This document shows, in pieces, positions 1 to 5,348 of a stretch of 12,691 nt of DNA. A program made the translations under genes and the position numbers. The notes beneath the pieces are model-generated. The model was not told the DNA's origin and searched no databases. It worked only from the letters and a program-made list of their open reading frames with translations. The stretch spans positions 1 through 12,691 of the forward strand of contig JAJYJF010000024.1 in the NCBI GenBank assembly GCA_021796375.1. Reading direction: 5' to 3'. Source of the stretch: Chloroflexota bacterium. Lineage in GTDB: Bacteria > Chloroflexota > Anaerolineae > Anaerolineales > Anaerolineaceae. Within the stretch, counting starts at the first letter, position 1. Every line of letters starts with the position of its first letter.

Positions 1-704
1 GAGGCGAAGCGGTAGCCCAGCCCCGGCTCGGTAATGATGTGCGCGGGGTGCAGTGGGTCATCTTCGATTTTGTGTCGAAGCTGAGAAATGAAAACGCGCA
101 GGTATTCGCGCTGGTCCCCCGATTCGAAACCCCATACGGAGCGCAGCAGTTCCTGGTGGGTAACCACCTTCCCGACCCGCTGGGCAAGATAGAGCAGCAT
201 CCCAAACTCGGTTGGGGTGAGCCGGACCGGTTTTCCGCGTACCAGCACCTGGCGCGCGGCAGGGTAGACGGTGAGATTCCCATGCGTGATGGAGGTTTCC
301 TGACCGTGCTGGACGGTCTCCCCGCGGTAGCTGGCCCACCGGCGCAGCGCGGAGCGAACCCGGGCCAGAAATTCCTCCATGCTGAAGGGCATCACCAGGT
401 AATCGTCCGCGCCCAGGTCCAGGGCCTGGATCTTCATGTACTCCTCGCCGATCGAGGACAGCACGATCATCGGGGACTGGCTCAGCTTCCGGAGCTGGGC
501 GCAAATTTCCAGGCCGCTCACCCTCACCTCGGTGAATTCCAGATTCAGGACGAAAAGGTCGGGCGTAATCTGCTCGGTGATCTCGTAAGTTTCCAGGTCG
601 TCCAGCGCGAGGGAAACCTCATATCCCCGGCTGACCAGATTCCGGCGCAGCGTGCGGAGAATATTGGGTTCGTCACCGATCAGCAGAATCCTGGGCTGAC
701 TCAT
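1..704 (-). CDS. KdpE/OmpR-type response regulator with degenerate receiver domain (3' end cut by window)
   Basis: Transcription regulator with a receiver domain (about residues 4-122) and an OmpR/PhoB winged-helix DNA-binding domain (about 138-234). The C-terminal part is typical of KdpE-like proteins: LTPTEF at 162-167, VVTHQELL at 180-187, EYLRVFISQLRHKIE at 200-214 and TEPGLGYRF at 225-233. Only the last few residues should lie outside the window. The receiver is atypical. The usual Asp-Asp or Glu-Asp acid pair is G10-D11. The phosphoacceptor position after beta-3 (VLDL in relatives) reads VLNL, with N54. The conserved Lys of the K-P-F motif is M105 (VMPF). S83 stands at the switch Thr/Ser position. 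Phosphorylation by the usual chemistry is therefore unlikely, while DNA binding looks intact. The start ATG lies 21 bp after the kinase-like gene and its ribosome site is weak (GGAAA). The two genes are probably co-transcribed. The family call is firm; the target genes are unknown. Confidence 0.9.
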   Translation of the reverse strand, partial: MSQPRILLIGDEPNILRTLRRNLVSRGYEVSLALDDLETYEITEQITPDLFVLNLEFTEVRVSGLEICAQLRKLSQSPMIVLSSIGEEYMKIQALDLGADDYLVMPFSMEEFLARVRSALRRWASYRGETVQHGQETSITHGNLTVYPAARQVLVRGKPVRLTPTEFGMLLYLAQRVGKVVTHQELLRSVWGFESGDQREYLRVFISQLRHKIEDDPLHPAHIITEPGLGYRFA

Positions 705-725
705 AAATCGTTGATTTCCAGAGCG

Positions 726-1484
726 TTACTTGCCGGGCAGGGCCGGGATCAAAATTCGCAGGATGCCTGATTGGGTCCCTGGATCACCAATTTCGAGGCG
801 GATATCCTGTTGAAACAGCAGGTGGACGGCCAGCCAGAGCCTGAGCTGGTACTCGGGCCCGAGAACGTCATCCGGGCTGGCGATCGTTTCCTGGTCTTTC
901 AGCAGCTTCTGGATTCTCTGGATCGTTGCATCCGGCATTCCCCGGATTTCCACAACCCAGGCCTGGGGCTGCTCGGCTGCCTCGATTTTGAAGGCCCGAG
1001 CTCCGAACTGGCAGGCTGTTTCGATCAGAAATTCGGTCGCCACAACCAGGTAATCAAAATTAACCAGCACCATTTTCCCGTCCGGGGGAAAGGCTACTTC
1101 CAGGACGAGATTGTCGATCCGCTGGGCAAGCTGTTCCTGAACCACCGAGAATACTTCCGTCAGCGCCTGGTAGCTCCGGTTGAGCTCGAGCGTGCCGGCT
1201 TTGATCCGGAAGATCAGGGTCATCAAATTGATCAGCCGGCCCACCTGGTCGATGCTGCTGTTGATGGTCTCGAGGAATTCGTGCTGGTTGGTTCCGTCCC
1301 AGAAAATATCATAGTTGAGCAGGCTGGAGACGGAGGCTTTGATGGCCGCGGAGGAGAGCTGGAGCCGCCGGTTGGTTTCAAACAACAGGTTCCAAACGGT
1401 CCGGTTTTCCTCCTGAACAGCTTCCGCTTTCTGGCGGAGAAGAAGGTTTTCCTGGTACAGGTCGTCGTAGGATCGTGGCTCCAT
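726..1484 (-). CDS. Degenerate histidine-kinase-like protein (pseudokinase)
   Basis: A 252-residue soluble protein with no membrane segment and no recognisable sensor domain. Residues 5-40 look like a coiled-coil helix. Residues 38-105 follow the two-helix dimerisation domain of KdpD-like sensor kinases: AAIKASVSSLL at 46-56, then EFLETINSSIDQVGRLINLM at 69-88, then KAGTLEL. The H-box is gone. Where relatives read SHELRTPL this protein has NRRLQLSS, and there is no histidine before residue 68. The ATPase part is also eroded: the N-box N-A becomes E-T-A (155-157), the D-x-G-x-G motif is replaced by IRGMPDA (180-186), and no GLGL motif is visible before the final strand ILRILIPAL. A longer frame could begin at 1553, but that would overlap the upstream gene; the ATG at 1484 leaves a 31 bp gap. 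Likely role: partner or ligand-binding scaffold for the adjacent degenerate regulator. That role is inference. Confidence 0.75.
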   Translation of the reverse strand: MEPRSYDDLYQENLLLRQKAEAVQEENRTVWNLLFETNRRLQLSSAAIKASVSSLLNYDIFWDGTNQHEFLETINSSIDQVGRLINLMTLIFRIKAGTLELNRSYQALTEVFSVVQEQLAQRIDNLVLEVAFPPDGKMVLVNFDYLVVATEFLIETACQFGARAFKIEAAEQPQAWVVEIRGMPDATIQRIQKLLKDQETIASPDDVLGPEYQLRLWLAVHLLFQQDIRLEIGDPGTQSGILRILIPALPGK

Positions 1485-1514
1485 AGGACTGCTTTTCGCT
1501 ATCCGCGTGTCTTT

Positions 1515-1520
1515 ATTATA
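1515..1520 (-). promoter_or_regulatory. Possible -10 box (TATAAT) upstream of the kinase-like gene
   Basis: On the minus strand a perfect TATAAT overlaps the stop codon of the upstream carbamate-kinase-like gene, with a leader of about 25 nt to the ATG at 1484. No good -35 is found (TTCGGG at 18 bp spacing is poor). It could give the two regulators expression independent of the operon. The match may be chance, created by the TAA stop. Confidence 0.3.
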
Positions 1521-2499
1521 ACGGAGTGGTTCGCTCAACCCGAAAAATATCAATTGAAGGGGAGAGCGAACCGATCCGAAGCCCGTTCTGCATGGAAAAC
1601 ACGTCGGGTAATTTCCGCAGGGTGGTGATCACCACCTGCTCCCCGCCTTCCTTCAGAAACTGGTATGCCGTCTGAAGTTTGCCCAGCACGTTGGAGGATT
1701 CAATCTTCGCCTGCTGGAGGATCGCCTCCAGGCCGTCGAGATCCAGGTGGTTCGTCCCCTCGGTAGTCAATCCGGAGAGCACATATTTTTCGTCGCTTTC
1801 AACCACCATGAGGAGCACGTTGGCCGCGATGCTGCGCGCGAAGATCTGCGCGACCTGCTCGGTACTGACGACCGCTTCGATCCCCTCATAATCTCCCCGG
1901 TCGTTCTGAATGACCGGAACGCCGCCGCCTCCTCCGGCGATCACGATATCTCTGGAGGAAACCAGCTGCTTGATGCTGTCCATTTCCAGGATTTCCCTGG
2001 CGGTATAGAGCGGAACTGCCCGGCGGTAGCCCCGGCCAGGCTCCTCGCGCATCGTCCACCCTCGGCCGAGGCGAAACGCCTCCGCTTTTTCGCGGTCGTA
2101 CCAGGGCCCGATGGTTTTTACAGGGGTATCGGAAGCGGAAGAATCAGCGTCCACGAGCGTCTGGGTGACGATGCTGGTCACCCTGCGGGAGATGGAATGT
2201 TTTTTGAGCACGTTTTTGAATGCCAGCGCCAGGATGTAGCCGGTGGCGCCCTGCGTGTCGGCCCCGCAGACATCCAGGGGAACCGTATGAAGCGCGTGGC
2301 TGGAAAGTTCGGAGCGCAGGAGCACGAATCCGACCTGGGGTTTGTTCCCATGCAAAATCAAGACCTGCAGGTCCTCCGCGAACAGCGGCAGGAGCGAGTC
2401 GGCAAGTTTGGCCGCGTTCAGCCGCTGGTCGGAGATTCTGGATCCCTGTCCATTTGCGAGAACTTCTCCATTCACGAGCACGACTACCGTTCCGCGCAT
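1516..2499 (-). CDS. Carbamate-kinase-like protein, paralogue 1, with altered active site
   Basis: Amino-acid-kinase fold protein of 327 residues, a normal to slightly long length for carbamate kinase. That enzyme makes ATP from carbamoyl phosphate and ADP. Family landmarks are clear: LHGNKPQVG at 49-57, PLDVCGADTQGATGY at 74-88, TQTLVD at 112-117, KTIGPWY at 128-134, GRGYRRAVP at 155-163, AGGGGGVPV at 188-196 and GIEAVV at 206-211. Several active-site elements differ. The N-terminal VALGGNAL loop is VLVNGEVL (7-14). The lysine of the AVIDKD motif is T213. The LTDVD-type motif is VVESD (232-236). GSMGPK is reduced to SNVLGK, keeping K274. K128 is kept. The start ATG follows GAGGGG, 8 bp after the stop of paralogue 2, so coupling is likely. 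Catalytic activity is doubtful; substrate or nucleotide binding remains possible. Family membership is sure, function is not. Confidence 0.85.
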   Translation of the reverse strand: MRGTVVVLVNGEVLANGQGSRISDQRLNAAKLADSLLPLFAEDLQVLILHGNKPQVGFVLLRSELSSHALHTVPLDVCGADTQGATGYILALAFKNVLKKHSISRRVTSIVTQTLVDADSSASDTPVKTIGPWYDREKAEAFRLGRGWTMREEPGRGYRRAVPLYTAREILEMDSIKQLVSSRDIVIAGGGGGVPVIQNDRGDYEGIEAVVSTEQVAQIFARSIAANVLLMVVESDEKYVLSGLTTEGTNHLDLDGLEAILQQAKIESSNVLGKLQTAYQFLKEGGEQVVITTLRKLPDVFSMQNGLRIGSLSPSIDIFRVERTTPL

Positions 2500-2507
2500 T
2501 CAGCCCC

Positions 2508-3482
2508 TCACCAGATCACCGATTTTAAACCCTTGATATCAATTATATCTTTTTGAAGCAGGATTCCCTGTGAGAACTCCAGGTTGGCCCGGACGCATTC
2601 CGGAGGGCAGAAATGAACCCATTTCCCACCGCTTTCCAAAAAATGTTTGGCTGCCAGGAATTTTTGATAGGTATCCGCGTCTGATTTGGAAACCTGATCC
2701 AGGATCGAATCGAGGTCCTGCAGCGAGAGTGCGGTTAGGGCCTGCGATGCGTCGACGGTCAGGAGGTTCTTCAGCCGGTCCCAGACCGAGACAAAGATGA
2801 TTCCATCGGCCTCCAGCTCCCGGGCGAGCAGTCCGGTTGTATCCGCCTTATTGACCACCGCTTCGACCCCGACCAGCTGGCCGTCCGGGTCCCGGACAAC
2901 CGGGATCCCACCGCCGCCGGCGCAGACGACGATCGTCCCCGGACCGATCAACCGGCGGATGAGGTTGATCTCCGGGATCTCTTTCGGGACCAGCAGCGGG
3001 ACCGCCCGGCGGTAGCCCCGGCCCGGGATGAGAACAAAATTCCAACCCCGGGTGTTCCGGTAAGTTTGGGATTTTTCCTGGTCGAAATATGGGCCGATCC
3101 CCCGCTCCGCCTGGCTGGCGGCGGGCTGGATCGGGTCCACGACGACCTGGGTGATGAGCGAAGCCACTTCTTTTTCGACGTGGTTTTCGCTCAACCAGTT
3201 TCGAATTGCCTGCTGCAGCAAATACCCGGTGGCGCCTTGAGTATCCGCTCCGCACACGTCCAGGGGCAGGCTGTGCACGATGTGACTGGCCAGCTCGGCG
3301 CGCAGGAGAACGAAGCCAACCTGCTGTGCATTCCCATGCGTGATCACAATCTCGTGCGGCGCGAGCAGTAAACCGCCGATCGCCCGCACGACGCAGTTGA
3401 TTTCCCGCCGCTGTCCGGCGATCCCCTGGCTCGGGTTCTGAGGGACCAACAGATCGCTGTCAATCGTAACGATCACACGCAT
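2508..3482 (-). CDS. Carbamate-kinase-like protein, paralogue 2, with altered active site
   Basis: Second amino-acid-kinase fold protein (324 residues), directly upstream of paralogue 1 and clearly related to it. The two share PLDVCGADTQGATGY exactly (73-87 here), THGNAQQVG at 48-56, GRGYRRAVP at 154-162, AGGGGIPV at 188-195 and GVEAVV at 205-210. The N-terminal GGNA loop is again missing: the first strand runs VTIDSDLLV (5-13). The lysine of the usual KPIGPFY segment is R127 (ERGIGPYF). Unlike paralogue 1, the lysine of the AVIDKD motif is kept (VVNKAD, K212). GSMGPK is replaced by ADTYQK, keeping K274. The start ATG has GAGGA upstream, 111 bp after the racemase stop. With complementary lysine losses and equal length, a heterodimer with paralogue 1 is an attractive inference, since known carbamate kinases are dimers. 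Confidence 0.85.
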   Translation of the reverse strand: MRVIVTIDSDLLVPQNPSQGIAGQRREINCVVRAIGGLLLAPHEIVITHGNAQQVGFVLLRAELASHIVHSLPLDVCGADTQGATGYLLQQAIRNWLSENHVEKEVASLITQVVVDPIQPAASQAERGIGPYFDQEKSQTYRNTRGWNFVLIPGRGYRRAVPLLVPKEIPEINLIRRLIGPGTIVVCAGGGGIPVVRDPDGQLVGVEAVVNKADTTGLLARELEADGIIFVSVWDRLKNLLTVDASQALTALSLQDLDSILDQVSKSDADTYQKFLAAKHFLESGGKWVHFCPPECVRANLEFSQGILLQKDIIDIKGLKSVIW

Positions 3483-3593
3483 ACGATCCTCGCAAAATGG
3501 GGTACTGCCGGCGAAAGAGAATATGGATTGGCCGCCCGGTGGCCTGGTTGGGGGGATGTGTGCTGAATCACCGATGCGCCCCGGCCGGCTCGA

Positions 3594-4340
3594 TTAATCG
3601 CGGTATGCCCGGCCGAACACCGGCGGGAGGTTCGGCAGCTCCACGCGCTTGGGGTGCAGGTAAGCCCGTTTTTTGCTGGTGTGCAGGCCGTATCCAACCA
3701 TGCCTTCCATCAGCTTCAATGCCGCCACCACGCCGTCCACGACCGGCACCTGCAGCTCCTGCTCCAGGCGTTTATCCATCCCGGACATCCCGGCGCAGCC
3801 CAGGCAAATCACCTCGGCCCCATCCTCTCCAATCGCCTGCTCGGAGGTGGATCGGATGACCCGGCCGGTCTCCTCAGGGGTAAGGCTTTCGAGGGCCAGG
3901 ACCGGCAGCCGCGTGGAGCGGACGGATGCGCAGCGCTCCGCCACCCCAAAATGGCGGATCCCATCCCAGAGAAGGGGCTCCCAGGCTTCGTCCGTGGTCA
4001 CGACGCTGAATTTGTAGCCCAGCATGCAGGCGTAGTATACCGACGCTTCGAAGATGCCGATGACGGGTTTGTCGGTGATTTCGCGGAGGGCGTACACGGT
4101 GGGGTGATCGCTGACGCAGGCGATCACGAATGCATCGTACTGGTCCAGCTGCGAGATCGCCACCTCCAGGGTGGGGGCCGCGCTCAGCAGCTCGTCGTAG
4201 ACGCACTCGATGGAGCGCGGTCCAGCGGCCGGGTTGCAGGCAACCGCCTCCGTCCCCGGCGCGGCGTACAGGTCGAGCGTTTCCTGCACCCTGCGGGTGA
4301 ATTCCGCGGTAGTATTCGGATTTATGAATAAGATTCGCAT
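3594..4340 (-). CDS. Asp/Glu/hydantoin racemase family protein (hydantoin or allantoin racemase)
   Basis: A 248-residue cofactor-independent racemase of the Asp/Glu/hydantoin family, the usual length. Visible landmarks are the N-terminal INPNTT (6-11), GPRSIECVYDE (40-50), the first catalytic cysteine in VIACVSD (C75), GIFEASVYYACMLGYKFSVVTT (95-116) and the second cysteine in EVICLGCAGM (C182), followed by VPVVDGVVAAL. The paired cysteines act as the two acid/base groups in this family. The family includes hydantoin racemases and allantoin racemases, and the sequence alone does not decide between them. The start ATG follows AAGGGA and is the first codon of the INPNTT-type N-terminus. It is the first gene of the leftward cluster, so its product may supply the ligand or metabolite sensed by the kinase-like proteins behind it. 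Confidence is high for the family, moderate for hydantoin-type substrates. Confidence 0.9.
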   Translation of the reverse strand: MRILFINPNTTAEFTRRVQETLDLYAAPGTEAVACNPAAGPRSIECVYDELLSAAPTLEVAISQLDQYDAFVIACVSDHPTVYALREITDKPVIGIFEASVYYACMLGYKFSVVTTDEAWEPLLWDGIRHFGVAERCASVRSTRLPVLALESLTPEETGRVIRSTSEQAIGEDGAEVICLGCAGMSGMDKRLEQELQVPVVDGVVAALKLMEGMVGYGLHTSKKRAYLHPKRVELPNLPPVFGRAYRD

Positions 4341-4582
4341 AGAGGGTCCCTTGGTCCGGCTAATTCCATTTGAAGGATGGTTCTCGGGTCGCCAGGCGGT
4401 TCCTTTTAGGAATCAGGAAAACAGCGCCCACCCGGGGCCTGTGGATGAAGTGTGGGTGGAAAGCCTCTTGCTCTCAAAGAATATTTTGGGTTGCTAGCTG
4501 CGTTGCGTTTGTACGGATAGCTTGCCTGGGAAACGAAGAACGAGGATGGTTAAATGATACAAGGCAAGTGCTTCCTTCACCC

Positions 4583-4591
4583 ATTCTAGCA
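4583..4591 (-). promoter_or_regulatory. Possible extended -10 promoter for the leftward racemase cluster
   Basis: The minus strand reads TGCTAGAAT, an extended -10 with five of six matches in the hexamer. No good -35 lies 16-18 bp upstream. The leader to the racemase ATG would be about 235 nt. No better candidate is seen closer to the gene. Low confidence. Confidence 0.25.
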
Positions 4592-4738
4592 TGTGGGGGA
4601 TTAGGATCGCATAATGGAATGATAAGGGAAATGTAAAGATTCCAAGGGATTCTTAAGCTTGCGGGGTGGAGCTTCCACGGACCCAACCGCGGGGCTGGCC
4701 GCGGTCGCTGCGCTCGATTTCCTTCGATCCTGCCCGCA

Positions 4739-4747
4739 TGCTATAAT
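4739..4747 (+). promoter_or_regulatory. Extended -10 promoter of the molybdenum hydroxylase operon
   Basis: The sequence TGCTATAAT is a perfect extended -10 for the housekeeping sigma factor. The -35 region (TTTCCT or TTCCTT near 4718-4724, spacing 17-18) is poor, as often with extended -10 promoters. Transcription would start near 4754, leaving a leader of about 110 nt before the small-subunit ATG. Confidence 0.6.
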
Positions 4748-4865
4748 CCCCGGGGATGGATCAGTCTGAACGGGGAGCGATGAGCAGACCATGAAATTCT
4801 TCGCCAGGCATGGTAGCCGGAAATAGCTTCGTACCGGCCCGGAACGCGAAAGAGGAGGTTTGCCG

Positions 4866-5348
4866 ATGGCTGGAGATCTGGTCATCAACGTCAACGGGAA
4901 ATCTCACGCGGTAACCGCCGCGCCGGATACCCCGCTGCTGTACGTCCTGCGCAACGAGCTGGGGCTGCACGGTCCGAAATACGGCTGCGGGCTGGAGCAG
5001 TGCGGCGCCTGCATGGTGCTGGTAGGCTCGGAAGCCAGGAATTCCTGCAAGCTGACCGTTGGGGAGGTCGGCCAGGCACCGGTCACCACGCTGGAAGGCC
5101 TGATCGAAAATGGGGAGCTGCACCCCGTGCAGCGCGCCTTCATTGAGGAACAGGCGGCCCAGTGCGGCTACTGCACCGGCGGCATGATCATCCGCGCCAC
5201 CGCGCTCCTCCTCCAGAACCCGGAACCAAGCGACCAGAAGATCCGCGCCGCGCTGGACGGCAACCTGTGCCGCTGCGGATCCCACCTGCGCATCCTGCGC
5301 GCGGTCAAACGCGCGTCCGAGCTGATGTGGGGAGATGCGCAGCCATGA
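4866..5348 (+). CDS. Molybdenum hydroxylase small subunit, two [2Fe-2S] clusters
   Basis: A 160-residue iron-sulfur subunit of a xanthine dehydrogenase/aldehyde oxidase family enzyme. It passes electrons from the molybdenum centre. The N-terminal ferredoxin-type domain binds one cluster through C41, C46, C49 and C61 (CGLEQCGAC, then NSC). The C-terminal helical domain binds the second through C100, C103, C135 and C137 (QCGYCTGG and NLCRCG). All eight ligands are present and the length is typical of separate small subunits such as those of isoquinoline oxidoreductase and nicotinate dehydrogenase. AGGAGG at 4853-4858 sits 7 nt before the ATG at 4866, which decides that start over an in-frame TTG two codons earlier. 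The stop overlaps the start of the large subunit (ATGA), so translation is coupled. No export signal is seen; the enzyme is probably cytoplasmic. Confidence 0.95.
   Translation: MAGDLVINVNGKSHAVTAAPDTPLLYVLRNELGLHGPKYGCGLEQCGACMVLVGSEARNSCKLTVGEVGQAPVTTLEGLIENGELHPVQRAFIEEQAAQCGYCTGGMIIRATALLLQNPEPSDQKIRAALDGNLCRCGSHLRILRAVKRASELMWGDAQP

Larger units (their letters stand above)
4341..4865. other. Divergent intergenic region between racemase cluster and hydroxylase operon
   Basis: About 525 bp without a convincing gene. The few open frames here lack ribosome sites and family features. Bases 4475-4670 are clearly richer in A and T than the neighbouring genes, as expected of a control region. 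The right end holds the extended -10 promoter of the hydroxylase genes. A weak extended -10 for the leftward genes lies at 4583-4591. A 7-bp inverted repeat (CTTGCCT at 4521-4527, AGGCAAG at 4562-4568) could be an operator half-site pair, but this is weak. The 5' leader of the hydroxylase operon (about 4755-4865) contains only a small GCCGG/CCGGC hairpin (4816-4838). I did not see a molybdenum-cofactor riboswitch pattern. Confidence 0.7.

Noticed and set aside
39..1628. Two consecutive long plus-strand open frames (39-770 and 771-1628)
   Set aside because: They lie antisense to the clear response-regulator and kinase-like genes, have no ribosome site or family motif, and reflect the codon bias of the opposite strand.
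1747..2556. A 269-codon plus-strand open frame opposite paralogue 1
   Set aside because: It is the mirror of the carbamate-kinase-like coding frame, with no independent evidence.
3654..4331. A 225-codon plus-strand open frame opposite the racemase
   Set aside because: It is antisense to a gene with both catalytic cysteines and has no ribosome site.
4210..4686. Small open frames in the divergent intergenic region
   Set aside because: None has a good ribosome site, two overlap each other on opposite strands, and their translations show no fold or motif.
4791..4826. An 11-codon leader peptide (MKFFARHGSRK) before the small subunit
   Set aside because: It has no clear ribosome site and no regulatory codon run or attenuator-like hairpin pair.
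4755..4865. Molybdenum-cofactor riboswitch in the leader of the hydroxylase operon
   Set aside because: Only one small 5-bp hairpin is seen, and the conserved loop sequences of that RNA class were not recognised.
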